This document shows, piece by piece, positions 11,736-24,772 of a stretch of 64,000 bases of DNA. The translations under genes were made by a program, and so were the position numbers. The notes beneath the pieces are model-generated. The model had not been told where the DNA came from, ran no database searches, and was given only the letters and a program-made list of their open reading frames with translations. How positions within the stretch are numbered: the first letter of the stretch is position 1; each line of letters starts with the position of its first letter. This DNA is from Rhinopomastus cyanomelas (Eukaryota; Chordata; Aves; Bucerotiformes; Rhinopomastidae), in the NCBI GenBank assembly GCA_013400115.1, contig VXBP01003693.1:203329-267328 (forward strand), read 5' to 3'.

Positions 11736-13668
11736 CAGCAGTATTCTCAGAAGTTGGCAGCACAAAGCAAACACCTGTTCCCTAAGGTTACGAGAAAATC
11801 TCCCTCTCATTTCAAGGAATTGTCAGTATACATAGGATTTTTAGCATTTTGAATGGATGTAATTAAGTATTGCCTATTAATTATTGTTGTTATTACCCTG
11901 TGTTAATGGCAAGAGTCATACTGAAGCATAGCACTTGTCAATGGTCGGTCATCAGCACCGTAAACGCTTTTAGACTGACCAGCCAGGACACCCACACTGT
12001 GTCAGCATATTTTGGCACACTGACCAGGTAAATATTTTATTTACAAGTGAAACTGGTTTACCAGAAAAATGGTTGAAAGAGGTTTTGCATGAATCTAGGT
12101 CTTAAATACTGCAGAGGTGATGACTCATTGCACCCTCTCTGGCACAAAATACATGTCGGGGAAACACATGCTCATGTTTTGAAAGAGCTGCTGGGTACAT
12201 TGCTGAAATGCCAAGCCTCCTTTGATGAAATCATTTTCTGCATGCTCAGTACATAGCAAGAAGCATAAAGGAATACAAGTGAAAGGAGAACAACTATAGA
12301 CCTATATTCTATAGGACCTATAGAACAACTATAGGTCCTATAGAATATTGAGCCAGGGAAGAGATGGCAAAAACAATAATCTGGTTAAATTTTTGTTTCA
12401 GTCTCAAGATGATGAGTTCAGAAACAGCTCTATAAAAGATTGTGAAAGAAAACTATATGGAGCTCTGGGCTGTAGAAAAGTGCAGATAAACATGTTGGCC
12501 TACTAAGACCTGATTACTTTTAATTCTGTACAAAAGCAGTATCTCAATATTTCAAAGTCAAGGACCACATTTAGGTTCACAGCAGCTATGGGATCCCTTC
12601 CGGTATGAGATTATGAAAGAAGACAGTCTCAGCCAGAAAGGGTGCCATCAGTAGAGCTCTGGTTTTTGACATCTGTAGAACCACACACAGAAAAGTTGAA
12701 GCTAATAAAATAAGTTTAATTTATATATAATAATAGTTGAAGCTAATAAAAAAGAGAAGCTAATAAAATATATTTTTCATGTACATGTTGACCTGTTCAT
12801 GTAAATGTTGATGAACAAATACAACAAAATTGTCACCCATCAAAATCACCTCTGTTCTCAAAGGGCTTCCCATGTACTCAAGACTCATTGTAAGAGCTCT
12901 GATCCACACACTCTAACAACAGATAATTGGCAAATGTAAGCATAGACAGAGTTTTATGATACAAGCTCAGACCTTAGTTCCATTCTATTTTATTCTCTTT
13001 AGCTTTGGTGATCTTGACTGTCTGTTGCATGTGGTAACAACTCGGTGATCAAGAGGCTGGAATTATCTACCAAGCGTCACGTAAAGCGTGACAGGCTAAA
13101 AAAGGAAAGGAGTGTTTCAGATCAACATCGATGAGTAGCTTATTAAAGTATGAACAACTGAGTGCTTGTAAGAGCATAGACATGGGTTCCTCACGAGGAT
13201 GAGCCAGTTAAATGAGTAACTCTTCTGTAAGTTTATAATTAGCAAGGCTTGATCGTTACTCTGTCAGCAACCCCTTTTCTGCATCATATGTAAAAGCTTT
13301 GGTGAGTTAATGAAATGGGGGCAAATAAAGGTACTACAGATCAATTCAAACAGTGAAAGCTAAATTACATTCTCATAGCTTTTGAGGTCAGTTCTTAGTT
13401 TCTTGTGCTCCATTCCCATTGTCACCCCACCCCAGAGATGATATATCTAAACCATGTGTAAAAGCAAAACTGAGCACCGAGAGCCTTATTATGGTAACTT
13501 GTATGGATGCTTCAGAACTCCTGATGGAATGCTGCAAACAACACATTTAAATACTTTAACAAATAACAAAAACTAAGGATACATTTTATTTTCACAACAA
13601 AATATGGTTAATGTTAACTTGTTATCAGAATCTGCTCCAGTTCCTGAAATGAATTTCATATCTTTTGT
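11736..13668. other. Single-copy AT-rich DNA with a perfect palindrome
   Basis: No gene recognised. Holds the inverted repeat at 12304-12348 and, at about 12697-12772, several loose copies of an AAGCTAATAAAA motif. Confidence 0.5.
12304..12348. repeat. Perfect 20-bp inverted repeat, 5-base spacer
   Basis: Arms 12304-12323 and 12329-12348 are exact reverse complements separated by AACAA. Each arm contains the odd palindrome CTATAGGNCCTATAG, so each arm can also fold on itself. No transposon ends or target duplication are apparent. Confidence 0.9.
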
Positions 13669-13765
13669 CATAGAATCATTCAGGTTGGAAAAGACCCTTG
13701 GGATCAGTGAGTACAATCATCAACCCTACTCTACAAGTTCACACCTGAAATGTCTTGAGACACAT
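13669..13765 (-). mobile_element. Old CR1-type 3' end
   Basis: TCATAGAATCATTCAGGTTG then GAAAAGACCCTTGGGATCAG is the complement of an older CR1 tail that differs clearly from the main subfamily of the window. The homology fades after about 95 bases. Confidence 0.7.
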
Positions 13766-15501
13766 TCATATTTCATCTTTTACCAAAACCAGTGCAAAAG
13801 CCTAATTCCACTGAAGTCTCTAGGAGATTAGTGCAAAGAGGAGAAGTTAGTCCCTGAGCTCACAGAGGAGCTACGTGTAACGGTTTATTTGACCAATTCC
13901 CCTTTGTCTGTAATCATTCTCCAAAAACTGATGTCAGAAAAGGGATCAGTTTTCGAGTTACACAGTGATAATGAGAAGCCTTTTTCATACAATGCACTGC
14001 ATACTGGCCTAAGAATGAAAAGGGTTTCAGATGAGACTGCAGAAGCATATCTTGGGGTAGATATACTCCTCAGGATTAAAGAAAGCATCAGGAATGGTCC
14101 CCAAATGAAGAGAACATTAAGGCGGATCAGCTGGCTCTGAAATGACACCAGCAACAAGAATCAAAAATCCTGCCATATATTCATTGTTTTTGTTTATTTA
14201 TTTAGATGATTATGAGGGTCTCTTATGATTTAGACTTTTATGATGTCTAAAATCATCTTAAGTATTGAAGAATATATGGAAGAGTTTATCTTCTTGCCCT
14301 CTTCATAAGCAAAGCAGCATAGGGATTCCAGTTTGCTTCAGCTATAGCAGAAACTCCTCCCTAGGTCAATACAGCAGTGGTGATGAGTGTCTTACAGAGA
14401 CTGACCCTCTCTAAGAGAGCAGGGAGATTCTCCTCCCTTTACTTTAAGTACATGGCATACATTAAACTGGAAAAGATGTGCTTCATGCAGACTACAGTAG
14501 TGATGTTTTTGAAACAACAGCATAGTCTATGGACATCTCACCTTTGGTGATTTGACTTTTGTAGACAGATAACCCTTACGTCATCAGACTTTGCATTTCT
14601 TTGCCTTTCTCATGTGGACAAGAGGGCATGGACATATTGCAGGTGAAGAGGTTGTCACAAAAGACCTGATCCACATGTGGTAACGCCGGGCATACATTCA
14701 TATTAAAAATGTATTCTAAACTATTCTGTAGTTCAGTTGCTAATGTGGAGTGTCTCTATGTGCTGTGAGAGTTCTCTCTGTCAACACGTGAAGTTCATGC
14801 ATCCCTTGGAAAAACAGTGTTAGAGGTACTGTGGAAGGAAGCAGATTGCTTTCAAATGAAGCTCCAAGAACAGAACAGGACCTATGCAGCATCTCACGAT
14901 GGACGTGCGCGCAAAATTGGATCTTGGTGCAAGAGGAGGTGATGTGGTCACCACACCTGACTGGTACCAGAACGATACTGTCTCTTCCAATGCTACCACT
15001 GGCAGAGTTTTGCAAATAATGTGTGGATGTGTTTCTCTGCTGGGCAGAGATTACTTGCAGCAATGAAATGTCAAGGTACTGCTTTTATGGCTAATTCAAA
15101 AGACCATCTAATTACTTCAGACTGGTAATAACTGCTCATGGTGCTTATGGTTTAGTTCTAATTATTTTTAACATGTGAGAGTCTTACACAAGAACAAAAT
15201 TGTTCGTTGATCGCTGATTAGTCAGATCAGCAGTGAAGGCAGTTGGGATAGAGCATTCTTGGATTTTCAATTAATTTAGGTGTCTTTAACATCTCAAGCA
15301 TAAAGGTCCATAGTATTTTAGATTTTTACATCTTTTCTGAGCACAGAGATAGAGAGTAGCAGGGGTGTAGGTCAGCAGAGCTCTGTTTCTTTATGAAAAT
15401 GCTAGTCCCGTTTCAAATCACGGTAGCAATTACACATATGCACCCCTTTTGCTTTTCATGCAATAAAATTTCATTAGCCAAGATGAATGAGAAGCCAAGA
15501 T
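13766..15501. other. Single-copy DNA
   Basis: Frames of about 85-107 codons occur on both strands (for example 13885-14157 and 14740-15063) without recognisable motifs. Confidence 0.5.
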
Positions 15502-15585
15502 TAGATCCTGCTGTTGCAGGCGGATTGGACTAGATGATCTTTCGAGGTCCCTTCCGATCCGTAATGATTCTATGATTCTGTGATT
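15502..15585 (+). mobile_element. CR1 3' UTR fragment
   Basis: Only the last 84 bases: GATCCTGCTGTTGCAGGCGG, TGATCTTTCGAGGTCCC, and a tail of ATTCTATG and ATTCTGTG. Confidence 0.92.
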
Positions 15586-17058
15586 AAGTGACGAGAAATA
15601 CAAATGGATTTTTGGAAAATTAAACACTTATTCCCCTCTCTTAAATGATTCTCAGGGCTAACTGGCATAAGGAAATTTAGAGGTTTTTTTTAAATTTCCC
15701 TATCCTTACCCACCCACATTTTCCTTCTAGTTACTTCTGATCTTGTCATCTTTATAAAAGCTTCACAGTCTTGTGTTGTCTCTCTCGCTTCCTAGTTGCA
15801 TCACCGCTCGTTGTAATGAAATTGCTGTGGTCGCTGTCTCCTATGTGAGTGATCAGGACTCTCAGACTTTCCCATGAGCTGTAGTCCTTCTTGGTCATCA
15901 CTGGAAACATCTAATCTCTTAAATACAGCTCAGATTGATTTCCTGACTTGGTGCAGCAGTTGTGAAGGACAGTGCTCTGCAGTTATTCTTCTTGCCACTA
16001 ATAGGTTTCCTCAACTTTTAGAAAATGAATCATGGGAATGTTCTGTTAGTGACTCAGAAGTCATCCCACTTCATTGCACAATTAATTTTTATTTGATGTT
16101 TAATCTATAGTTGTTTTTTCTTAATGAAATAACTTGACTGAAGAAGCATGGAAAAGGACACTCTAAATCACCTGACGGAAATCTTACATTCCTGACCTTA
16201 AAAAGGTTTCTTCCACACAGGATCTACACTAACAACACTTATATCCAGAAACAATATATGCAGTTTCTTGAAAATATTGTTATAAAGAGAATGAGATCTC
16301 TGTGAGGTGCCCTTTTATGAGTCAACAAGGACTTTTCACATGCAAAAGGTCTTTTGGGTTGCCTGCTTTGCAAAGAGACAGGCAAGAAGGTGACAGTTAA
16401 ACAAGCTGCTGTTGTAGGCCACTGAAGTGGGTAACTTCAAGGTTTAGATATTTCCCAACTAAAATTAGTAAATCATTCACTGTTGAAAAAAATCCCACCC
16501 TGATAGCTATTGTCTGCTCAGAATATGGTTCCACTAGGAACATACACTCTGAAGACTAAATCCAGAATGACTTAGGGAAAATCTAGACACTACAGTCCAA
16601 CAGACCAATCTGCAAGACTTACAAGAGGTTCCTTTGTCTTTGTTTTGGACAGCCTGATATTGTATAATCCTGATACTTTCTCCAGTTTGATAGATTTCCT
16701 CTAAATTTTGAAATAACAAAGTCTCCACAGCTAGCTCTGATGTCATATAATACACCCACACAGAAGAAGGACAACTTGTAGATGTTGGTTTGTGCCTCAG
16801 TGCAGTTTAGCTGTGTTAGCACAGCCCAGAATCCAAAGTAATAAACCCTGTTTTCCAAAAGAGTGGAGTTAGGCTCAATAGTGTGTTGACAAAGCTAGAA
16901 GGTCTGTGCACCATGGTATAGTCTGCGCAGCAAACAACCTGGAAAACCACGAACGTGGCTGATCTGAGCATTGAATTTGGTCAGAACAATGCATATTCCT
17001 TGTCTTGGGTAGAGTGTATTCAAATAATTCTATAGCATGCTGCAGTTATCTAAACGTT
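15586..17058. other. Single-copy DNA
   Basis: No gene or repeat family recognised. Confidence 0.5.
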
Positions 17059-17172
17059 TCTGTCAAGCAATGGCATGGTAGAAGCAGAAGGTGATGGCTG
17101 ATGTTCCTTCTTCATTCTGTCAAGCAATGACATGGTAGAAGCAGAAGGTGATGGCTGATGTTCCTTCTTCAG
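17059..17172 (+). repeat. 57-bp tandem duplication
   Basis: TCTGTCAAGCAATG begins at 17059 and again at 17116; the two copies are nearly identical, with GGCATGG in the first and GACATGG in the second. The near identity suggests a recent event. Confidence 0.93.
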
Positions 17173-17775
17173 TGAAACTCAAGTAAATTCCATACTGAAA
17201 AAGTGGGATGAAAATTAAGCTTATTCTTAAACATATATCAGTAGGAAAAGAGATTGTGACTCCTAGAAACCATAAATTTAGAACCCTTGTTGTTCTTCTC
17301 TTGAAGATTGTTCACAGTCTTCAAAATAATCTGATAGCCCCTTCCGACATGTCCGTTCTACTGGGTTTTATTTGCTGGATCTCTTGGAGGTGTGAGTTGC
17401 TCTGACATCATCACTGATAGACTGAACTTCATTACACAGGTGACAGTGTCCCCTATAAAAATGCCTTGAATGTCAGCAACTCTTCACAGTTTGTGAAATG
17501 AGAGTTTGCTTTTTGACTTGGGTCTAATGGGATGCCTGAAGAACATCTGTACAGCCGTTATAAAACTTTAAAAGTCCTTTTGGATTTTAGATATTAGAGT
17601 GCTCTGTACTCAAACCAGAGATAATTTCCTGACTACTACTTAGCTTGTAAAAACATTAACGTGTTCCAAACCAAACAATTTGAAAGCTTACAAATTCCTG
17701 GAAGTTATTATCCTTCTTTCCATAAAAAGTACAAAACAACTGCAGAAATGAAGCTAATGCTTTAAAGACATGAAT
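17173..17775. other. Single-copy DNA
   Basis: Nothing recognised. Confidence 0.5.
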
Positions 17776-18122
17776 AAGGAAATGAGGGGAGACCTTATTA
17801 AGGTTTATAGGTATGTGAAGGGCAACAGTCAGGAGGATGGAGCCAGGTTCTTCTCAGTGTCATCCAATGACAGGACAAAGGGCAATGGGTGTAAGCTAGA
17901 ACATAGGAGGTTTCACATAAATATGAGAAGAAACTTCCTCACATTGAGGGTGACAGAGCACTGGAAAGGGCTGCCCCAGGGGGTTGTAGAGTCTCCTTCA
18001 CTGGAGATGTTTAAAACCCACATGGACACGTTCCTGTGTGACTTGGTCTAGGTGATCCTGCTCTGGTAGGAGGATATTTCAAGGTCTCTTCCAACCCCTA
18101 ACGTTCTGTGATTCTCTGATTC
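17776..18122 (+). mobile_element. CR1, last ~90 ORF2 codons and 3' end
   Basis: One frame (stop just after 18045) gives [32 protein letters not shown] and [17 protein letters not shown]. The UTR has lost the GATTGGACTAGATGATC segment (GTAGGAGGATATTTCAAGG), and the tail is degraded to TTCTGTGATTCTCTGATTC. Confidence 0.93.
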
Positions 18123-18934
18123 CCTTGAACTTCAGAAAAGCTCAGGCTAAACTCAAATTGCTTTCACAGCTTATTAATTTAAAATAAATTGACTTGAATT
18201 GTGCACACTCTGAGCTTCAGTGGCGCAGATGAGACCATAATGGGTCCAGTTTTTCTCTTACATAAGCAATCCATATTCCTTTAGTCTTAGTTTTCTCACT
18301 GGAACCATATGTATTAATAAGATGTATTAATATAAAGATCATAGAATCAGGACCCCTCTGCTCACAGAAATGTTAAATAAGAAGCACGTTGGGCCAAATG
18401 TGCAACACTCTCAGAACAGAGATGCAACAGCATCTTATCAAAATCATGGTCTAATTGCAGATCCATGTTAGGAAGTTGCTCCAAAAGCACCCACTTAACG
18501 ACAGGAGGTTGTCCATGCCCACATGCATTAGCACTTCTAGCTGGGTTTGCACACTGAAACCGGTTTATGTATGTAAACTCCAGCCTTCCTTACACAACAC
18601 TAAAGTGGCACGATCCCAGTCAGCCGATATCACACGCTACTTCTTTGACTGTTAAGAGGAAGAATGTTTATTGCATATTCTGAAAAAAATCCTATTCATG
18701 GCCGTGCCAAATTATGAAGATCAGCAGCACAAACGTAGCATAGGACAAGGGGGTTTGTCAACAAATTGCACTGCAGCAGTGTAAGACCAAAATGGGAAAA
18801 GTCTTTGTCAAATCAGGAGTTAAATATCACTCATCTGGTGGAAGCGATCAGACGTGGAGGTGTGGAAGATACGTGTCTCTCTGCATACGCAGCTTGTGAA
18901 CAGCACGTGCACCTAAAGGATCCCTTCTCTAGGC
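18123..18934. other. Single-copy DNA
   Basis: Nothing beyond short chance frames. Confidence 0.5.
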
Positions 18935-19008
18935 AGTCCTGCTCTGCTAGTGGAGGTGGACTATGTGATCCTCAATGGTCACGTCTAACCCCTGCTGTTC
19001 TGTGATTA
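18935..19008 (+). mobile_element. Probable old CR1 3' end
   Basis: CAGTCCTGCTCTGCTAG, then GGTGGACTATGTGATCCTCA, TCTAACCCCTGCTGTTCTG and TGATT match the order of CR1 UTR landmarks with many changes. Only one degenerate tail unit remains. Confidence 0.5.
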
Positions 19009-20596
19009 AGCTCGATGAAATGCACTTATTGTACAGAGCCAGCATTCCAGCATTATTTTTTTTCTGTGAGGCTTTTAACTTAATTCCTATTTCTGCACAA
19101 ACCACACAACTTCAGTTCCCAAGGTGCAGTCCATCCTTCACTTAGGTCCTGCATTAGACAGGCTGCTAAGTGCATTTCCACTTTGGGCTCTCTTGCAGCT
19201 ATTAACATTTCCTCATGTGTTTAAGTGCTCTCTTAACTGAGGTTCAGACTAAGGTTGGTTGTTTTCCAGATTGCACAAATCCACTGTATGCACGCTGGGT
19301 TTTGCCACCTACAAAGAAATGAAGAGCCTCAGATTTTCTCTAAACAAGGAGTTTTCAAATTTTAGGGGGCCAGTCCTTCTTCTGCCACTTTCTCCTCCTC
19401 TTTTTTAACCTGATTCCCATGAACCAACCCCAGACACTGCCTGTGTCTTCTGCTCTGATCTTTGCTGCTGATTTCCTTGTAGCTTTATTCTTCTAGTAGC
19501 ATCGACTCCTAAACAAAACACAAGATAATAAACCCAGGAGATAACGTGGGCTCTTCTCATCCCATACATTTAATCCCGTATTGCCTTTCCAGTGAGAAAT
19601 TCATCCTCATGATTTAAAACCCTATTTCACCCAGTACTCAGATCCTCACCAATGTGTCCTTTTCCTCACTCAGACTTGAGGGCTGAGAAAAATTCTTCTC
19701 TTAGTCCCCGTTACTCGTGGGCAGAACTGAGTGCAGATCATTTAATTCCTCCTTCATACATACGATTTTTGCTGAAATACCACATCAGAAAAGTTATCCC
19801 AACAGTTTAGCACATAGCAATCCATTCAGCTCAAAGGATGGGTTGAATTCACGTGCTGTAGGGGTGCACGGGCTTAGGCTTCTGTTAGATGGACAGCTTG
19901 AGCAACATGCCGTGGAGATGCAGGATGAAACAGTCCCTGTGTTCACCACGTTAAACACGATGGGGTTAATGTGCAATGTGCTTATGTCAGAGGTTTTTCA
20001 TCACATGCAAGCACAGAAGTGTGTGTATCTTCATCTTGCAGAGCAAAAGGAGAGATGACCTAGGGACCGAGTTCACTTACATCACCTTGTTTTGTAAAGC
20101 AGAGCTGGAAACATTTTCTCACTTGTTTACACGTTGGACATGCAGCCAAATATCCGGTTTCACAGAAAAGTCAATAAGATTTACACAGGCCAGTGCATGG
20201 CTACAGGGTAAAAATTGTTATGCAATGTTCAGGAAATGTCACCTCTATTAATTAGTGTGTGTGTAGTTAACTGGAGAATGTGGCCTTTCACTTCATTGTT
20301 GAGACAGTGTTTGAGTAGCATTTATTCCCTTTTAATAACAAATAACTTCCCCAACCACTGATTTGTCCAGGTAGAATTATATGATCTGTCCAGAACTGAG
20401 AAATCAGGAATGAGGTGATGTGGAAGGCATTGGGAATGGCTGCTGCTCCAGACTTCTTGAGGCTATTGTTTTCAGAGTCAACAATGTAGGTAAGAGCAGG
20501 ATACGTCCTGCCAGGTCACCCTTGAATACAGTGGTATCACCAGGGTAATGGATCTGACCTTTGATATTCTGATGACACATCTTGTTCTTCACTTTA
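19009..20596. other. Single-copy DNA
   Basis: A 113-codon frame (19717-20058, +) has no recognisable domain. Confidence 0.5.
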
Positions 20597-21441
20597 CAGC
20601 TGTGCTGCCATCCAGCAGGACCTGGACAGGCTGGAGAGCTGGACAGGGAGAAATGTAATGAACGATTACAAGGGCAGTGCAGAGTCTTGCATCTGGGCAA
20701 GAACAACCCCAGGTACCAGTGTAGGCTGGGGACTGACCTGTTGGAGAGCAGTGTAGGAGAAAGGGACCTGGGGGTCCTGGTGGACAGCAGGATGACCATG
20801 AGCCAGTAGTGTGCTCTTGTGGCCAAGAGGGCCAACAGCATCCTGGGGTGGATCAGAAGGAGAGTGATTAGCAGATCGAGAGAGGTTCTTCCCCCGCCTC
20901 TATTCTGCACTAGTGAGACCACACCTGGAGTATTGTGTCCAGTTCTGGGCTCCTCAGTTCAAGAGGGATGTGGAGCTGCTGGAGAGAGTCCAGCGCAGAG
21001 CAATGAAGATGATGAAGGAGGTGGAGCACCTCCCTTATGAGGCAAGGCTGAGGAAGCTGGGTCTCTTTAGCTTGGAAGAAACTGAGGGGGGACCTCATTC
21101 ATGTCTATAAATATGTGAGGGGTGGGTGTCAGGAGGATGGAGCTAGGCTCTTCTGAATGCCATCTAATGACAGGACAAGGGGCAATAGGTGTAATGTTCC
21201 TATATGGAACATAGGAGGTTCCATATAAATATGAGAAGGAACTTCTTCCCAGTGAGGATGACAGAGCAGTGGAACAGTCTGCCCAGGAAACCTGTGGAGT
21301 CTCCTTCACTGGAGATGTTTAAGACCCTCCTGGATGTGTTCCTGTGTGACTTGGTCTAGGTGATCCTGCTCTGGTCAGGGGGATTGGACTAGATGATCTT
21401 TCAAGGTCTCTTCCAATCCCTGATATTCTGTGATTCTATGA
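20597..21441 (+). mobile_element. CR1, long 3' half with nonsense and frame changes
   Basis: Begins in codons for [11 protein letters not shown] and continues through [50 protein letters not shown] and LERVQRRA to the UTR and tail. CAG has become TAG after MTMSQ, there is a frame change near the leucine-rich VLLPLYSAL segment (CTTCCCCCGCCTCTATTC), and a further one near 21080. It shares unusual variants with the copy at 24084. Confidence 0.95.
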
Positions 21442-23889
21442 TCTCTTTTAAACATCTGGATATCATTTATTGTACATAAGATAAGTCCTGTTAAAAAATT
21501 CCTAAATATAACAGAGCGACACAAGACTATTTAGTTTACAGAAGTACAATTACTTTCTTTTTTAAAATAGGGTTGCATGTGGAAATTTTGATTCCCCTTG
21601 AATTAATTAATAATTTTTTGACCTCAAATTTAATTCACCTGAAGGAGGCAAAAAAGTGACTCAGGTGTGTGCACTTAAGTTTTACTGCAAATATGCTCCC
21701 CTCTCTGTAGTGGGCCAACATCATCCTGGGTTTAAATTCACCAAGGTCAGTTCTACCAAAGAATAAATTGGCTTGTTAATTTTTAACAGAGTGCTAAAGG
21801 AAACTGTGATTGCATTTTGAAACTGCAGCTCTTTTCTTTCAACAGGAAAAACAAACAAAAAATATTTATACAGAAAGAATATTGAAGCATCACCTAGTTA
21901 GCAAACCAGGCATGTTTGCTAGCGCAGCTTTAATGTGTTTGGAGAACGCGTACGCATTCCTGAAGGGGTTTTGGCACTGTCCCTTGGTATCTGGAGCGCA
22001 ACGAGTATTTCTTCTACTACTGACAAATAGAAAGTGTGTGCTTGGAATTATTTATTGTTTTCTGTGGAGCACGTGTCAAGGTCTGAAACTGGGTATTTCA
22101 CTAGTCACGTACAGAGTTTAGTTGCTCTAATTCAGTTGTGAATATCTGGTGCAGGAACCAGTCGTCGGGATTTGATCTGACAGTTTAGGAGGCTGACCTG
22201 ACACCTCTGGCAACTGAGCAGGAGATACTCAGCAGCATGAGTGCCATCACTTTCTTAATGATCCAGACCACATTTTCCAATGTAATACTCCATTCTGATT
22301 TTTCAGTTCCTCTATGAAAATGCAGAATCTGTTGTTTGGGTCTTTTTTTAAAGAACACTATCAACATTTCAAAACTTAACATCCAATTTCCCCCTAAAAT
22401 GGTCGTTTAGCATTTTTGCCCTCTGATTTTGAAATTCCCAGAGTAGCTGCTCAAATCTGAGCATTTCAAATTCCATCAGAAAATCAGTTCAAAGTGACTT
22501 CAACTTTGCATCCTTGAAACGAAGTTTTCAAAGAGGACATGTTTTGTTTCATTTCCCTTATTATTATTATTTTTTATGTAACTATGAGCATGAATAATAG
22601 AAAACATGACATTTTGAAATGTGAAATCAAAATTGGTTTTCCTAACATTCAGAAAAACATTTAACTGAAATTTCAGGCAGGTTTTTAGAAGATGTTTTTA
22701 TTTTGAGAATTTTCATTCAGTGGAAAGAGCATTCCCCAGAAATCTAGATGCCTGCCTGTATTTCCTTACAAAAATGCATGTGGGCTCCACATTCAACGCT
22801 GACATAACTAGCAGGACGTGAGCGTGACATGCACAGTGGAACTGCAGTTAAATGATACAGTTTGGGAATTTTTCTTGTCTCTGTTTCTTCGCCATGTGAA
22901 GAATCCAAAGTATTCAAAATACATTGGCATGCAATCAGAAAATGGCATGAGCCTGACAAAACAGCCAAAATAGTTGGGATTATGAGAAAACCTCTATTCG
23001 TCCTGACTCTGTATAAACAAATTATTTGATTTACATTTCATGTAAAAATTTACATTCCATGTAAATCAAAAGACACAGATGACACGTGTAGTTCTAGGCT
23101 GCGCCTGTATGACTACATAAACGAGATAAAGGAACTTAGTCTCAGGCCCTGGGGCCAAGCTGGGGTCAAGTAGCCTGGCACAGCTGAAGTATCTGTGCAG
23201 CTGAACTCCTTGCTGAGGACCCACAACTGCCTAAGCAGCACAGTGAGCAGCACAAGCCACTGCACAGCAGTGCTCCAGCCTCTCCCTGAAATCTGTAGCA
23301 TCAACTAGCACAGACACAGCCTCCGTGACTCCTGAACATTTACCTGCACTACTAAAGACATTAGTCCAGAGAGTTCTATGGAGTCATAAACTATTTGATA
23401 ATTTACACCAACAAACAACAGCAATAGTACCACTCGTTCAAGGGCTGAAGATCTGTTAGTATCCAGAAACTAAAAGCAGTAGCAATTTAACAGATCAACT
23501 GAAGTTATAATAACTTTATTCAACCAGCTCTTGATTTTCTGAATTGGAAGCCATCATTACGATATGCAGAGTAGCAGGGTTGTGGCCATTTGGTCTCAAA
23601 AACACACTAAGAATAGGTGCCTGTAAGCTACACTCGACCAGGAAACGGTTTGAGGGTCTGAGTAAGCAGTTGTACAATGAGTGAGGAACAAGTAATGTTG
23701 TTCAAAACTGGAACAGGGAGCTGTGTGCTGAATGTTATTTAGCTGGAGACAAGTTTTTGCAGCAGGGCACTCTCATTCTTCTTAGAAAAGGAGTGACCAC
23801 CTCTCTGATGTGATCAGCAATGTCATCAAAATCCTCCCTTCTCACCTCCTGCTTCCAGTTGAGTTAGATTTTGAGGCAAGCAAGAGTTT
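21442..23889. other. Single-copy AT-rich DNA
   Basis: No gene recognised. Contains the imperfect hairpin at 23027-23068. Confidence 0.5.
23027..23068. repeat. Imperfect inverted repeat (20-bp arms)
   Basis: TGATTTACAT at the left pairs with ATGTAAATCA at the right; 17 of 20 arm positions pair, with three central mismatches and a 2-base spacer. Confidence 0.75.
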
Positions 23890-23935
23890 CACAGAGTCAT
23901 AGAATCATTCAGGTTGGAAGAGACCTATAAGATTG
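23890..23935 (-). mobile_element. Old CR1-type 3' end remnant
   Basis: AGAGTCATAGAATCATTCAG then GTTGGAAGAGACCTATAAG is the complement of an older CR1 tail, of the same general type as 13669-13765. Fewer than 50 bases remain. Confidence 0.6.
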
Positions 23936-24083
23936 CCCATTCATGGATTTCTTTTGTCCACTATGGCCATGACATGACTCCCTATTTTTTTATGATCCTT
24001 AATTTTGCTGTGTTTTAGTTTTTCTGGGAAAAATAATTAGATTAGAGGGACTATGGCTGTGTAAAGCTATCCAGCTAATTGTT

Positions 24084-24772
24084 CTCTTGCATCTGGGCAA
24101 GAACAACCCCAGGTAGCAGTGTAGGCTGGGGAGTGACCTGTTGGAGAGCAGTGTAGGAGAAAGGGACCTGGGGGTCCTGATAGACAGCAGGATGACCATG
24201 AGCCAGCAATGTGCTCTTGTGGCCAAGAGGGCCAACAGCATCCTGGGGTGGATCAGAAGGAGAGTGATTAGCAGATCGAGAGAGGTTCTTCCCCCGCCTC
24301 TATTCTGCACTAGTGAGACCACATCTGGAGTCTTGTGTCCAGTTCTGGGCCCCTCAGTTCAGGAAGGACACAGAGCTGCTGGAGGGAGTAGAACACCTCC
24401 CTTATGAGGAGAGGCTGAGGGACCTGGGTCTTTTTAGCTCAGAGAAAAGGAGACTAAGGGGTGACCTCATTAATGTCTATAAATATGTGAAGGGTGGGTG
24501 TCAGGAGGATGGAGCCAGGCTCTTCTCAATGTGATCTAGTGATAGAACATCCATGTAAATATCAGAAGGATCTTGTTCACAGTGAGGGTGACAGAGCATT
24601 GGAATGGGCTGCCCAGGGGGGTTGTGGAGTCTCCTTTTCTGGAGACATTTAAAACCTGCCTGGACATGTTCCTGTGCAATTTGATATAGGGGGTCTTGCT
24701 GTGGCAGGGGGGGGATTGGACTGGATGATCTTTTGAGGTCCTTTCCAAACCCTAATGATTCTATGATTCTCA
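24084..24772 (+). mobile_element. CR1, long 3' part with internal deletions
   Basis: Starts at CTTGCATCTGGGCAAGAAC ([10 protein letters not shown] codons) and runs to an ATTCTATG tail. It has lost about 30 bases after the LLE codons (GGAGGGAGTAGAACACC) and further bases at TAGTGATAGAACATCCATG. About 270 bases match the copy at 20690 with roughly nine differences, including the rare CCCCCGCCTCTATTCTGCAC variant. Confidence 0.95.

Noticed and set aside
20404..24322. Two minus-strand open frames (20404-20922 and 23999-24322) share a nearly identical stretch of about 60 residues and look like a small gene family
   Set aside because: Both are antisense to the homologous part of two CR1 elements; the similarity comes from the repeat, not from a gene.
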